DNA of 64,000 nt from Verrucomicrobiota bacterium (GCA_026397915.1 JAPLTX010000008.1:62001-126000); one strand, 5' to 3'; positions 25,544-35,415 are shown, counted from the stretch's first letter. Numbers and translations are program-made. The notes: generated by a model not told the origin, from the sequence alone.

Positions 25544-28500
25544 ATGTCCGCCCGAATTCTCTCTCTGTTGATGTTCGCGGTCGCGCTACGTGCGGCGGAA
25601 TTGCCATCATCGGGGCCGTATGACCGCCAAGTGGCGGAACATGTCGCAAAGCTGAATGACGCGTCAGCGCACGTCCGTCTCCGCGCAGCAGAAGCGTTGG
25701 GTTTCCTACGGGCGTATCGTGCCGAGACGGCGCTCTTCGCGCGGCTCGTGGACGTTTCAGCCGAGGTGCGCCGTCAGGCCGCGATGTCGCTTGGCTGGTG
25801 CGGCGGTCGCGCGGCGGTCGCGCCGCTGCTGGAGAAGCTCGACGATCCGGACTGGCTGACGCGTCAGGCCGCGCATGTCGCGCTGACGAATCTCACGGGC
25901 ATGGAGTTTCCCTTCAACGCCCTCGCTCCCAATGCCGAGCGTCAGCGTCAGGCGCAGGTGTGGCGCAACTGGTGGCAGCAAGCGCCCGCAGATCGTCCGC
26001 CGGCCGATGCGCTCGCCTTGCTTGCCGGGCCGAAAGTGAACGTGCCGCAGTGGTCGGTGACGGCATCGAGCGTCTATCGCGGGCCGCTGGAGGTGCTGAT
26101 TGACGGTGAGACAGAGCCGGGCTTCTGGCAAACGAAGAACGTCAAGCCGCCGCAATGGTGCCAGCTTGATCTCGGCGCGCCGGTCGAAGTGCGGGAGGTG
26201 AAGGTCCACCAATATGCCGCCGGTTACTGCATGACGGACTACGAGGTGAGCACCAGCCTCGACGGCAAGAAGTTCGAGCGCGTGGTGCGGCGCAAAGAAA
26301 AGTCGCCGATCGCGCTGGTTGTCAACTTCCCGCCGCGCAAGGCGCGCTTCGTGCGCATCACCAGCTTCGGTTCGGAGCGAAAGACTTATCCGACGACGTT
26401 CCGCGAAATCGAGATTAACGGCCAGCGTGCGAAGTCGGTGGACACGTCGCTGGCGTGGCCGCGCGAGCGCGGCGTGCGCGCGCTCGGCGCGCTCGGTGGC
26501 AAGGGCGCGACGGCGGCAATCATTGGAACGCTCGGTCCGTCGCCCACGACGGCGCCAGCGCTGCGTCCAATGGTGCGCGCGGGCATCCGGGCCGTGGGAC
26601 GGTTGCGCGAGGACGCCGGGCGCGACTGGCTCATCAGCCTGCTCGAAAACCCGATGTGGGCACGCTGCGCGGCCGAGGCGCTCGGCGATGTCGGCGACCG
26701 TCGCGCGGTCGGGCCGCTGTTGACGGCTTACGCTCGGTTCGCAAAGCGCATGGACGAGAAGTATCCCGCGGAAGTTCCCGCCGATGATGACATGAAGTTC
26801 CCGTCGGAGGATCGGATGCTGGAAACGCCCTACTGGATCGCCCACGCGCTCTGCCGGCTGCCGCTGGATGACCCGCGCGACCGCGACCGCTTGCGCGAGA
26901 TGGCGCCGCTCATCATGGCGAACCTCCAGGGCGATCACGACACGTTCATGCTTTACCAACCAGAGGCCGGCCATCTGCTGACGCGGCATCTGCTCGAAGC
27001 AGCGGGTGTGCGTCAGGAAGCGGCGGAGCAGGCGTTCGCGAAACTCGGCCAGCCACGTCGCGCCGCGAACCCGGAGCCGGCCTACATCTGGCCGAAGTTC
27101 GACGTGCGGCGAATTTCGCCGTGGTTGCCGTGCGTCTGCACGGAACGCGAGGATCTGACGCGGCTGCTGCCGCTGTTGCAGCACACCAACGGCTGGGTGC
27201 GCATCAACGCCGCCAAGACCATCGGCTGGCTCGGCGACACGCGCGCCATCGCGCCCCTTGCGGAAACGCTGGCCACTGCGAAGTCCGAGGGGGATTACGG
27301 CTGGAGCAAGACGTGGAAGGACGAGGAGTTCAACGATCCGTGCCCGCGCTGGCGCGAGGCGCTTTTGCGGGCGCTGGGCTTGCTGAAGGCGACGCAACAC
27401 GTCGCTTTGATCACGAAAGTCCTCGATGACGAAGGTTCGGTGCTGGAAGTCCGCCACGCGGCCGCGGAGGCGCTGGCCGACATCGGCAACGCCGAGGCGC
27501 TCGCCGTATTGCGCCGCACGGCGGTGACGCATTCGTTCGGCACGGTGCGGCAGGTGGCGCGCGACGCGCTCTTGGCTCGGGGCATCGAGCCGCAGCCGGC
27601 GAAAGACGAAATGGCGGCAAGCAGCCCCGCGTCACGGAGTGACGCGGCTACGGGTCAGCCCTGCATCTTCAGCACGAACTTCAACGCGCTGCTCTTCATC
27701 AAAGGCAACAACGACCTGCCGAACACGCCGCAGACTGTCGAGCAGGCCGACCGTTGGCGGCAGACCTACGCGGTGACCGACGAAGGGCCGTCCTACCGGC
27801 CCGGCGACAATTTCTTCGTGCTCAGCCCGCCGCGGCCCGACGGCAAGGTCACGCCACTCACGCATTTCAAAGACGGCTGGGTCGGCGAGCCGGAGCTGTC
27901 GTGGGACGCCAAGCAGGTGATTTTCACGCGGCGCGAGAAGGACAGCCTCTGGTGGCACGTCTGGCGGATGAACATTGACGGCACGGGCCTGCAGCAACTC
28001 ACACACGGGCCGTATCACCACGTCGGGCCGGCGTTTCTGGCCGATGGCCGCATCGTGTTTGCGTCCACGCGCACCGGCATCCGCGACGAATATCATGGCT
28101 ATCCGTGCACTGCGCTCTACGTGATGAACCCCGACGGCAGTGACCTGCATCCCATCGCGACGAACATCGGCCGTGACAACGAGCCGGCGCTGTTGGCCGA
28201 CGGGCGGCTCGTGTTCAGCCGGCTGGAGGTCTTCTACTCGCGCAATAAGACCGAGCTGACGCTGCACGCGGCGTTTCCCGACGGCACGCACGACGTGGTG
28301 CTCTACGGGCCGGAGCGGCGGAAATTCTGGCGTGACCTCGACCACGGCATCAAAGGCCCTGACGACGGCCAGGAAGCGCCGTTGACCCATCGCGTGCTGC
28401 GCGTCACGCAGCCGCAGCCGATGCCCGACGGCCGCATCGTCGTCTCGACGCAGGGCGGGCTGACGCTCATCGGCCCGCGCCGCGACACCGAGCAACTCAT

Positions 28501-29269
28501 CTCGCCCGACTTCAAGACGCGCGCCTACACCACGCCGGTGCCGTTGAGCGACGGGACACTGCTTTGCGCGACGACGTTGAAGACGCCCGACCGCAAGAAG
28601 GTGGACCTCGGTCTCTACCGGCTCGATCCGCGCACCGGCAAGCTGGATCTCATCTATAACGATCCGGCCACTGCCGACTACGAGCCGCGCCCGATCATTC
28701 CGCGCCGCCCGCCGCCGGTGATCGCGGACTCCGTGAGCCGCGACGCCTACAGCGGCCGGTTCCTCTGCGCGAGCGTGTTCAATTCGCAGGAAAAGGAAGT
28801 CGCGCAACGCGGCCGGTTTGTGCGGCTCATCGAGGGCGTGCCGTTCGTGGGCCGGCATGAAACGCACACCGGTGGCCAGCCTGTCTGGAAGAACCACGGC
28901 GGCACCTTCGCCCGCGTCCTCGGCACCGCGCCGCTTGCACCCGACGGTTCGTTCTATGTCGAACTGCCTGCCGACCGGCTTGTGCATCTCCAGGTTCTCG
29001 ACAGCGACCGGCGCGTGATCAACAACCAGTTGACTTGGATCTACACGCGACCCGGCGAAACCAAATCCTGTGTCGGTTGTCACGAAGACCCGCACACGAC
29101 GACCGAGCCGCGCCAGCCGCCGCTCGCGTTGCAGGGCGGCCCGTTGTCGTTCCTGCCGGCTGGCGGCGAGTTCTCCTATCGCGCCAAGGCGTGGTTCAAA
29201 GGCAGCCTGCCGCCCGAAATCGAGGAGCGCACGCGCACCGTCCACGCCGTGAACCTGCTGGCGCGCTGA
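25544..29269 (+). CDS. Large exported HEAT / F5-8C / PD40 protein with c-type heme motif (HzsA-like)
   Basis: A 1241-residue secreted multidomain protein. Signal peptide residues 1-18. HEAT repeats about 30-145 (VRLRAAEALGFLRAYRAETAL). A discoidin-like F5/8C domain spans about 165-285 (VLIDGETEPGFWQTKN...WCQLDLGAPVEVREVKVHQY). A second HEAT block runs from about 305 to 690 (WVRINAAKTIGWLGDTRAIA; VRHAAAEALADIGNAEAL). A PD40/TolB-like propeller follows at about 735-1020 (VWRMNIDGTGLQQLTHG). The C-terminal part carries CVGCH (residues 1176-1180), a covalent heme c motif. The propeller-heme half resembles HzsA-related proteins common in planctomycetes. A redox or glycan-binding scaffold role is possible, but none is proven. 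Residues about 695-701 come from a hairpin repeat at 27627-27647. Confidence 0.85.
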   Translation: MSARILSLLMFAVALRAAELPSSGPYDRQVAEHVAKLNDASAHVRLRAAEALGFLRAYRAETALFARLVDVSAEVRRQAAMSLGWCGGRAAVAPLLEKLDDPDWLTRQAAHVALTNLTGMEFPFNALAPNAERQRQAQVWRNWWQQAPADRPPADALALLAGPKVNVPQWSVTASSVYRGPLEVLIDGETEPGFWQTKNVKPPQWCQLDLGAPVEVREVKVHQYAAGYCMTDYEVSTSLDGKKFERVVRRKEKSPIALVVNFPPRKARFVRITSFGSERKTYPTTFREIEINGQRAKSVDTSLAWPRERGVRALGALGGKGATAAIIGTLGPSPTTAPALRPMVRAGIRAVGRLREDAGRDWLISLLENPMWARCAAEALGDVGDRRAVGPLLTAYARFAKRMDEKYPAEVPADDDMKFPSEDRMLETPYWIAHALCRLPLDDPRDRDRLREMAPLIMANLQGDHDTFMLYQPEAGHLLTRHLLEAAGVRQEAAEQAFAKLGQPRRAANPEPAYIWPKFDVRRISPWLPCVCTEREDLTRLLPLLQHTNGWVRINAAKTIGWLGDTRAIAPLAETLATAKSEGDYGWSKTWKDEEFNDPCPRWREALLRALGLLKATQHVALITKVLDDEGSVLEVRHAAAEALADIGNAEALAVLRRTAVTHSFGTVRQVARDALLARGIEPQPAKDEMAASSPASRSDAATGQPCIFSTNFNALLFIKGNNDLPNTPQTVEQADRWRQTYAVTDEGPSYRPGDNFFVLSPPRPDGKVTPLTHFKDGWVGEPELSWDAKQVIFTRREKDSLWWHVWRMNIDGTGLQQLTHGPYHHVGPAFLADGRIVFASTRTGIRDEYHGYPCTALYVMNPDGSDLHPIATNIGRDNEPALLADGRLVFSRLEVFYSRNKTELTLHAAFPDGTHDVVLYGPERRKFWRDLDHGIKGPDDGQEAPLTHRVLRVTQPQPMPDGRIVVSTQGGLTLIGPRRDTEQLISPDFKTRAYTTPVPLSDGTLLCATTLKTPDRKKVDLGLYRLDPRTGKLDLIYNDPATADYEPRPIIPRRPPPVIADSVSRDAYSGRFLCASVFNSQEKEVAQRGRFVRLIEGVPFVGRHETHTGGQPVWKNHGGTFARVLGTAPLAPDGSFYVELPADRLVHLQVLDSDRRVINNQLTWIYTRPGETKSCVGCHEDPHTTTEPRQPPLALQGGPLSFLPAGGEFSYRAKAWFKGSLPPEIEERTRTVHAVNLLAR
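27627..27647 (+). repeat. Perfect 9-bp hairpin in coding sequence
   Basis: CCGCGTCAC, loop GGA, GTGACGCGG form a perfect palindrome inside the large HEAT/heme gene, in the linker between the second HEAT block and the PD40 propeller. It is translated as part of PASRSDAATG and keeps the reading frame. Confidence 0.65.
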
Positions 29270-29316
29270 GTGGCTGGTATTGAATCAACGAGTGTGGTAA
29301 GCACGCAACGAGCCGT

Positions 29317-30306
29317 ATGAGCAAAACCGTCTTCTTGTTCTGCCTCGCTGTCTCAATCTTCTGCGCCTCGCAGAGGATCCCTGCCGCCGCCGAGCCGCTA
29401 CGCGTGCGGATGGAGAACTTCATCGTCACGCCTTCCACCGGGCCGTTGGTCAACGTCCATGTTCAGAACCGCAGCGACCGCGCCGTCAACGCCGTTCTGC
29501 GCGTGCGCTGGCCGGAGGGTTGGAAAGGCGCGCCGGGGGAGCAGACGGTCAGCGTCGGGCCGAACGCGATGGCGAAAGCGGCGTTCACGGTCGAGAAGGC
29601 GATTGATCTCGCCGTGAACCGCTACGCGGTCGTCGTGGAAGCGCGCGCAGGCGACGTGACGGTGACGCGCACGCAGCATGTGATCTGCGCCACCGCGCCC
29701 TACCTGAAGCCGCAGGTGGACGGCAAGCTCGACGATTGGAAGGATGCGGTGCCGATCACGTTCGCGACCGCCAGCAAGGCGACGACCGTGATGACGTGCT
29801 GGAACCGGAAACAGTTTTGTGTGGCGGTGCGCGCCGAACAATTGAAAGGCGGCGCTGTGCAATTCTCGCTTGCGCCAGAGGCGGGCGAGAAGCCGGGGCG
29901 ATACGAGTTTGTCGTGGTTGCGCCGGAACAGGACGGGCCGGCGAAGTGTTTTCTGCTGATGCGGCCGGGTGATGATTTGAAGCTGGCGGCACAAAGCCGC
30001 GCGCTGGAGGGATTGGAGTGCGGCGACGTGCAGGCGGCTACGGCGCGCGACGGTGGGGCGATGTGCTTCGAGATCGCCGTGCCGGTGAAGCTCGTGCCGG
30101 AGTTGCAACCGACGCCGGGCCGGCCGTTCCGGTTTTCGCTGCTCGTGCATGAGGCCGGTGGACTGCGTGATCTCGGCGCTGTGATGAATCTTTGGGACGA
30201 CCAGCGGCATCCGCAGTCGTGGAGCCGGTGGAAGGGCGCGGCGTTCGGCCCGACGCCGCCGTTCGACAGCAATATAGAGTTCGGGTTTTCAAGTTCGATT
30301 CATTGA
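29317..30306 (+). CDS. Exported protein with CBM9-like domain
   Basis: A 329-residue secreted protein. A signal peptide (MSKTVFLFCLAVSIFCASQ) is followed by an immunoglobulin-like beta-sandwich of about 100 residues (VNVHVQNRSDRAVNAVLRVR). After that comes a domain starting LKPQVDGKLDDWKDAVPITF, the opening of CBM9/DOMON-like carbohydrate-binding domains. Near the end AVMNLWDDQRHPQSWSRWKG resembles the usual CBM9-like closing strand. It has no catalytic motif, so it is probably a binding or accessory protein for glycan degradation. It lies 47 bases after the large HEAT/heme gene, and a repeat element follows its stop directly. Confidence 0.78.
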   Translation: MSKTVFLFCLAVSIFCASQRIPAAAEPLRVRMENFIVTPSTGPLVNVHVQNRSDRAVNAVLRVRWPEGWKGAPGEQTVSVGPNAMAKAAFTVEKAIDLAVNRYAVVVEARAGDVTVTRTQHVICATAPYLKPQVDGKLDDWKDAVPITFATASKATTVMTCWNRKQFCVAVRAEQLKGGAVQFSLAPEAGEKPGRYEFVVVAPEQDGPAKCFLLMRPGDDLKLAAQSRALEGLECGDVQAATARDGGAMCFEIAVPVKLVPELQPTPGRPFRFSLLVHEAGGLRDLGAVMNLWDDQRHPQSWSRWKGAAFGPTPPFDSNIEFGFSSSIH

Positions 30307-30313
30307 ATAGGCG

Positions 30314-30410
30314 AAGCCACAGATGAACACGGATGCACACGGATACTTGAGAGCAACGCGAGAGGATGTGGTGTTCGCATCCGTGTCCATCTGTGTTTAT
30401 CTGTGGTTCC
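30314..30410. repeat. 97-base inverted repeat, CCACAGATGAACACGGATG type
   Basis: The left arm 30314-30344 (CCACAGATGAACACGGATG and onward) and right arm 30377-30410 (CATCCGTGTCCATCTGTG and onward) are near-complementary with a 32-base spacer. It lies between the CBM9-like gene and the FIST gene. From memory, such units are widespread intergenic repeats in PVC genomes; here it could fold in RNA between two genes. Confidence 0.75.
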
Positions 30411-30440
30411 TCCCAAATCAGAATGACTAAGGAGACGATT

Positions 30441-31445
30441 ATGAAGACAATGCGTGTTGCAGCGATGGTGTTGGCGTTGGGTTGTGCTTCGGTTTGGGCA
30501 GCGGACGACGCACTGGTGTTCAAGACCGCGGCAGCGTCGGGCGAGAACGCGGCCGAGACTGGCAAGAAGGCGGCGACGGAATTGAAGGCGGCGTTTGGCG
30601 GCGCGGCGCCGAAAGCGGTGCTGGTGATGGATTCCTTCGAGGATGTCGCAGCCAAGAAGGCGATGCTGGGCGGCGTGGCGTCTGTGTTGCCGAAGGAGAT
30701 CCTGTTCGGCGGCGCGTCCTACGGCGGCTTCACGCAGCGCGGCTCGGTCAACGACGACGGCGTGGTGCTGCTCGGCATCGGCGGCGATGGCATCGGCGTT
30801 GAGGCGGCGCTGGCGGAGAAGATGGGCGCGGCAGGGCTGACGATGGAAAAGGATTTGGAGAAACTGACCGCGACGCTCAACCGCGCGGGCGAGCAGCTTG
30901 CGAAGCAGTTGCCGGGCCTCGACCGCGGCGCGCTGATGTTGCTCATTTCCGACGCGCATTCACCGAAGAACCAGTTGCTGCTCGATGGCGTGCAGAAGGT
31001 CGCGGGCAAGAAGCTGCCGATCACCGGCGGCTCAGTGAACAAGAACGCCGGCCAGAACTGGGTTTATTTCCGCGGCGCGGTGCACACCGACAGCGCGATT
31101 GCGCTGCTGCTGACCGGCTCGTTCAAGGTGACGCAGACGGGCCGGCAGGCGAAGACCAACGAGGCGGTGATCGAGACGGCGCGCGAAGGCTCGGCGTCAT
31201 TGCTGAAGAGTGCGCCGGTAAAGCCGTTCGCGGTGCTCGCGTTCAACTGCGGTGGACGCAAAGGCAAGCTGAAGCGGCTCGAAGACGAACTGGAGGCGAT
31301 CCAGACGTCGGTCGGCAAGGAACTGCCGTTGTTCGGGACCTACTGCGCCGGCGAGTATGGCCCGGCCGACATCAGCGAGAGCAAAGGCGATTGCACGCCG
31401 TGCGGCCGCGGCTGGCATGTGATGTTCACCGTGTTGGCGAGATGA
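30441..31445 (+). CDS. Exported FIST-domain protein
   Basis: A 334-residue protein with a signal peptide (MKTMRVAAMVLALGCASVWA), then a FIST N domain (LFGGASYGGFTQRG; DDGVVLLGIGGDG) and a FIST C domain near the end (LAFNCGGRKGKLKRLEDELE; LFGTYCAGEYGP). FIST domains are thought to be small-ligand sensory modules, usually attached to histidine kinases or diguanylate cyclases in the cytoplasm. Here the domain stands alone and is exported. The ATG at 30441 has an AAGGAG site at 30429-30434; open codons upstream to 30366 come from the repeat element. It lies 4 bases before the propeller gene. Confidence 0.86.
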   Translation: MKTMRVAAMVLALGCASVWAADDALVFKTAAASGENAAETGKKAATELKAAFGGAAPKAVLVMDSFEDVAAKKAMLGGVASVLPKEILFGGASYGGFTQRGSVNDDGVVLLGIGGDGIGVEAALAEKMGAAGLTMEKDLEKLTATLNRAGEQLAKQLPGLDRGALMLLISDAHSPKNQLLLDGVQKVAGKKLPITGGSVNKNAGQNWVYFRGAVHTDSAIALLLTGSFKVTQTGRQAKTNEAVIETAREGSASLLKSAPVKPFAVLAFNCGGRKGKLKRLEDELEAIQTSVGKELPLFGTYCAGEYGPADISESKGDCTPCGRGWHVMFTVLAR

Positions 31446-31449
31446 ACTC

Positions 31450-32325
31450 ATGAAAATCAAATCACTCATCCTCATCGCGGCGCTCGTGGCCGTTCCTGCT
31501 TTTGCCGGCCATCGCTTCGCGTGCGTGGACAACGGCGCAAACCGGTTGGTGCTCGTGGACCAGGCAGAGCCGTCGCGCGGTTGGAGCGTGGTGATTCCCA
31601 GCGGCTCGCGCGATCTGCAACGGCTCGCAGGCGGGCGGTTGCTGGTGAGTCACGGCAACGGCTGCGGCATCTACGACATGAAGGACGGGCGTTGCCTGTG
31701 GCGGCTCGAAGGTTTCTCCGCCGTCCAGACTGCGCGGCACATCGCCGACCGCGATGAAATCATGCTCGGCGCAATCGCAAAAAGTGCAGTCGAGTTCCAC
31801 TTCCTGAAACGCGACGGCGAGTGGTTCCAGAAATCCGGCCGCGTGGTTCGCGCGACGGGCGTCGAGCCGGGGCTGCTGCGGCTGGCGCGGTTCACGAGCG
31901 ACGGCCACGTGTTGTTCACGACAGGCAACCTGATCCGCGTCGTCGAGTGGGACCTCGCGGCGAACAAGGAGGTCTGGTCCGCACCGTTCCCCGGCAAGGG
32001 ATACGTGGCGTTGCGGCGCGCGGACGGCACGACGGCGGTCTCGACCGGTGGCGCGGTATCGGTGGTGGAGATCGCGCGCGACGGGAAGATCACCAAGACA
32101 TGGCTCGGCGACGCCTATCGCAAGCAGCTCCGGCTCGATTGGTTCTCAGGCTTCGAGTTTTTGCCAAACGGCCACATCGTGGTGGCCAACTGGCTCGGCC
32201 ACGGCGCGCAGGGCAAGGGGCCGCACGTGATCGAGGTGGACGCCGACAACCGCGTGGTGTGGAATTGGGAAGACCACGCCGCTGCGAAGCAGGTTACTAA
32301 TCTCCTGATACTCGATGATAAGTAG
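31450..32325 (+). CDS. Exported PQQ-like beta-propeller protein
   Basis: A 291-residue secreted protein with the signal peptide MKIKSLILIAALVAVPAFAG. Repeated propeller-like strands follow: RLVLVDQAEPSRGWSVVIPS, HVLFTTGNLIRVVEWDLAAN, GHIVVANWLGHGAQGK, HVIEVDADNRVVWNWEDH. The pattern (value, W, D-x-N/D turn) fits PQQ-like or arylsulfotransferase-like propellers that bind rather than cleave. No catalytic motif is seen. It starts 4 bases after the FIST stop, so the two are probably co-transcribed. It ends 19 bases before the ATG of sulfatase 9. Confidence 0.75.
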   Translation: MKIKSLILIAALVAVPAFAGHRFACVDNGANRLVLVDQAEPSRGWSVVIPSGSRDLQRLAGGRLLVSHGNGCGIYDMKDGRCLWRLEGFSAVQTARHIADRDEIMLGAIAKSAVEFHFLKRDGEWFQKSGRVVRATGVEPGLLRLARFTSDGHVLFTTGNLIRVVEWDLAANKEVWSAPFPGKGYVALRRADGTTAVSTGGAVSVVEIARDGKITKTWLGDAYRKQLRLDWFSGFEFLPNGHIVVANWLGHGAQGKGPHVIEVDADNRVVWNWEDHAAAKQVTNLLILDDK

Positions 32326-32344
32326 CATCGCTGGGAAGACTCTC

Positions 32345-33784
32345 ATGAAATCGTTACACGTCGTCTTCCTTGGACTGCTCGTCCTTTTCGCCAACCTCGC
32401 GCTCGCGGCTGAATCGCGGCCGAACATCCTGTTGATCATCACCGACCAGCAGCACGCGGGGATGCTGAGTTGCGCGGGCAATCCGCACCTGAAGACGCCG
32501 GCCCTCGACAGCCTGGCGCGGACGGGCGCTCGGTTTGAGCGGGCGTATTGCGGCAACCCGGTCTGCGTGCCGTCGCGGTTCTGCATGATGAGCGGCACGA
32601 TGCCGAGCCGCATCGGCATGGAAACCAACGGCGAAATCGGCAACGAGGTGCCGCAGGGGATTCTCAACGACGCGATGGGCGCGGTGTTCCGCCGCGCAGG
32701 CTATCAGACGGTGTATGGCGGCAAGACGCACGTGCCTGGACTGCGGAAACGCGACGCGATTGAATCTTACGGATTTGACAGTATCACGACGGATTCGCGC
32801 GATGAGCTGGCGGAAACGTGCGCAAAGTTTCTGCGCGAAAAGCGCGAGCGGCCGTTTCTGTTGGTGGCGTCGTTCATCAACCCGCACGACATCTGCTACA
32901 TGGCCATCCGCGCATGGAAGAACAGCGGCACGGTGCCGAAGAAGGCGAAAGTGACACCGTTGAGTCCGCCGGCCATCCAATGTCTCGACGCGGCGCTGCA
33001 ATTACCCGCTGGCGTTTCGGAGGAGGAGTTCTTCCGCAGCGTCTGTCCGCCGGTGCCAGCGAACTACGGGATTCCCGACGGCGAACTGTCTGTGTTCGGA
33101 GGCAAGCTCGGAGGGTTTCGGGGCTACGTGCGCGAGAAGTGGACGGAGCGCGACTGGCGGATGCATCGCTGGGCTTACGCGCGGCTGACGGAGCGCGCGG
33201 ACGCCGAGATTGGCAAGGTGCTCGCGGCGCTGCGCGAATCCGGCTTGGAGAAGAACACGCTGGTGATGTTCACGAGCGATCACGGCGACATGGACAGCGC
33301 GCACCGCTTTGAGCACAAGTCGCTGCTCTACGAGGAGGCGGTGCATGTGCCGATGATCGTGTCGTGGAAAGGCGTCACGCAGGCGGGCCTAGTGAACCGT
33401 GAGCATCTTGTCTCGACGGGACTGGACCTGATTCCGACGATGTGCGACTTCGCGGGTGTGCCGAAGCCGGCGTCATTGAAAGGGCGCAGCGTGAAGGCGC
33501 TGGCGGAAGGCAAGCCGACCGAAAACTGGCGCAGTCATCTCGTGGTCGAGAACCAACAGGCCCGGCTCGTGCTCAGCGAGCGTTGGAAATACATGGTCGG
33601 CGCGAGCGGCGAGATTCGCGAGATGATCACCGATCTGGCGCGCGACACCGGCGAGATGAAGAACCTCGCGTCCGACCCGGCGCATCGCGAGCAGTTGCAG
33701 ACCGGCCGGCGGTTTTTGAAGGAATGGTATGCGAGCCACGACCTGAAGCTCGATCCAAAGTATGTGGTGGACCAAGAAAAGTAG
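32345..33784 (+). CDS. Sulfatase 9 (choline-sulfatase/heparan-sulfatase-like branch)
   Basis: Exported type I sulfatase, 479 residues from ATG 32345. The signal peptide ends [27 protein letters not shown] shows the TDQQ variant of the metal site. The maturation motif is [11 protein letters not shown] (Cys74). GGKTHVPG replaces GKWH, keeping Lys and His. [30 protein letters not shown] is the typical region of this branch (around residues 305-335). The stop TAG (33782-33784) lies inside a perfect 12-bp hairpin repeat, so the C-terminus was fixed by the repeat or trimmed by it. Substrate unknown. Confidence 0.93.
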   Translation: MKSLHVVFLGLLVLFANLALAAESRPNILLIITDQQHAGMLSCAGNPHLKTPALDSLARTGARFERAYCGNPVCVPSRFCMMSGTMPSRIGMETNGEIGNEVPQGILNDAMGAVFRRAGYQTVYGGKTHVPGLRKRDAIESYGFDSITTDSRDELAETCAKFLREKRERPFLLVASFINPHDICYMAIRAWKNSGTVPKKAKVTPLSPPAIQCLDAALQLPAGVSEEEFFRSVCPPVPANYGIPDGELSVFGGKLGGFRGYVREKWTERDWRMHRWAYARLTERADAEIGKVLAALRESGLEKNTLVMFTSDHGDMDSAHRFEHKSLLYEEAVHVPMIVSWKGVTQAGLVNREHLVSTGLDLIPTMCDFAGVPKPASLKGRSVKALAEGKPTENWRSHLVVENQQARLVLSERWKYMVGASGEIREMITDLARDTGEMKNLASDPAHREQLQTGRRFLKEWYASHDLKLDPKYVVDQEK

Positions 33785-33808
33785 GCCAGACACTCTTGTC
33801 TGGCCTAC
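33781..33808. repeat. Perfect 12-bp hairpin GTAGGCCAGACA, overlapping a stop codon
   Basis: GTAGGCCAGACA (33781-33792), loop CTCT, TGTCTGGCCTAC (33797-33808). The stem is perfect and contains the TAG stop of sulfatase 9. No T-run follows, so it is not a classical terminator. It may still act as an RNA 3-prime-end hairpin, and it looks like a member of a dispersed repeat family. Confidence 0.75.
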
Positions 33809-33831
33809 GAATCATTGAAACGAAGTTCATC

Positions 33832-35415
33832 ATGAATTACAGCAAGTCAGTAATCGCCTTCTGCGCGCTCCTGATCGTCGGGGCGGTTTTTTCGACCACA
33901 GCGGCGGAGTCCCGGTCGCCGAACATCCTCTTTGCCCTCGCCGACGATTGGTCCTATCCGCACGCGGGCGCTTACGGTTGCAAGTGGGTGAAGACGCCGG
34001 CGTTTGACCGCGTCGCGCGCGAGGGCGTGCTCTTCACGAACACTTACACGCCGAACGCCAAGTGCGCGCCGTCGCGAGCGTGCATCCTCACCGGCCGCAA
34101 CTCCTGGCAGCTCAAGGCGGCGTGCAACCACATCTGTTTCTTCCCGCTGGAGTTCAAGACCTACGTGGAGGCGCTCGGCGGGAACGGCTACTTCGTCGGC
34201 ATGACCTGCAAAGGCTGGTCGCCCGGCGTGGCCAACGACGCCAATGGCAAATCGCGCGGGATGACAGGCCGGCCGTTCAACAAGCGCACCGCGCCGCCGC
34301 CAACCTCGGAGATCAGCAAGAACGATTACGCCGCCAACTTCGCCGACTTTCTCGACGCCGCGCCGTCGGGCAAGCCTTGGTGTTTCTGGTATGGCTCCAT
34401 CGAGCCGCACCGCGCCTACGAATACGGCAGCGGCGCTGCGAAAGGCGGCAAGAAAACTTCCGACCTCGACCGCGTGCCTGGCTCTTGGCCCGACAACGAG
34501 ATCGTCCGCAACGACATGCTCGATTACGCGTTCGAGGTGGAGCACTTCGACCGCCACCTCGGCCGGATGCTCGCCGAACTGGAGAAGCGGGGCGCGCTCG
34601 ACAACACGCTCGTCGTCGTCACGTCCGACAATGGCATGCCGTTCCCGCGCGCGAAGGGCAACGAATACGAGGTTTCGAACCACATGCCGCTCGCCGCGAT
34701 GTGGAAGCGCGGCATCCTCTCGCCCGGCCGCACCGTCACCGACTTCGTCAGTTTCATTGACTTCGCGCCGACGTTCATCGAGGTCGCGGGCGTGAAGTGG
34801 GCGCAGACCGGCATGGCGCCCGCAGCGGGCCGCAGCCTCACGGACGTTTTTCGCTTGGAGAAATCCGGCCGCGCCAATCCCGCACGCGACCATGTGTTGC
34901 TCGGCCAGGAGCGCCACGACGTGGGCCGGCCGCACGATTGGGGTTATCCGATCCGCAGCATTGTCACGGACGGTTGGATTTACCTGCGAAACTTCGAGCC
35001 AACGCGCTGGCCCGCCTGTAATCCCGAAACCGGCTACCTCAACACTGATGGCGGCGCGACGAAGACGGTGATCCTCGACGCGCACCGCAAAGACGCAAGC
35101 GACCGGCACTGGGCACTCTGCTTCGGCAAGCGCGTGGCCGAGGAACTCTACGACCTGAAGAACGATCCCGACTGCCTGAAGAACCTCGCCACGAGCGCGG
35201 AGCACCAGTCGCGCAAGGAGCAGCTCCAGCAGCGGCTTTTCGACGAACTCAAGGCGCAGGAGGACCCGCGGATGTTTGGCAACGGCGGCATATTCGAAGC
35301 GGAGCCGTATTCCCATCCCGCGCAACGCAACTTCTACGAGCGTTACATGAAGGGCGAGAAAATCAAGGCGGGCTGGGTCAACGAATCCGATTTCGAGAAA
35401 GCTCCGCTGGACTGA
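33832..35415 (+). CDS. Sulfatase 10 (heparan N-sulfatase-like)
   Basis: Exported type I sulfatase of 527 residues. ATG 33832 is chosen because it opens the signal peptide ([20 protein letters not shown]); the frame is open further up but overlaps sulfatase 9. [21 protein letters not shown] is the typical start of SGSH-like sulfatases. The maturation motif is [17 protein letters not shown] (Cys78). The GKWH region is changed to [36 protein letters not shown] is the SGSH-like calcium and Lys region. [13 protein letters not shown] also fit this branch. It starts 24 bases after the hairpin repeat and ends 10 bases before sulfatase 11. Confidence 0.92.
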   Translation: MNYSKSVIAFCALLIVGAVFSTTAAESRSPNILFALADDWSYPHAGAYGCKWVKTPAFDRVAREGVLFTNTYTPNAKCAPSRACILTGRNSWQLKAACNHICFFPLEFKTYVEALGGNGYFVGMTCKGWSPGVANDANGKSRGMTGRPFNKRTAPPPTSEISKNDYAANFADFLDAAPSGKPWCFWYGSIEPHRAYEYGSGAAKGGKKTSDLDRVPGSWPDNEIVRNDMLDYAFEVEHFDRHLGRMLAELEKRGALDNTLVVVTSDNGMPFPRAKGNEYEVSNHMPLAAMWKRGILSPGRTVTDFVSFIDFAPTFIEVAGVKWAQTGMAPAAGRSLTDVFRLEKSGRANPARDHVLLGQERHDVGRPHDWGYPIRSIVTDGWIYLRNFEPTRWPACNPETGYLNTDGGATKTVILDAHRKDASDRHWALCFGKRVAEELYDLKNDPDCLKNLATSAEHQSRKEQLQQRLFDELKAQEDPRMFGNGGIFEAEPYSHPAQRNFYERYMKGEKIKAGWVNESDFEKAPLD

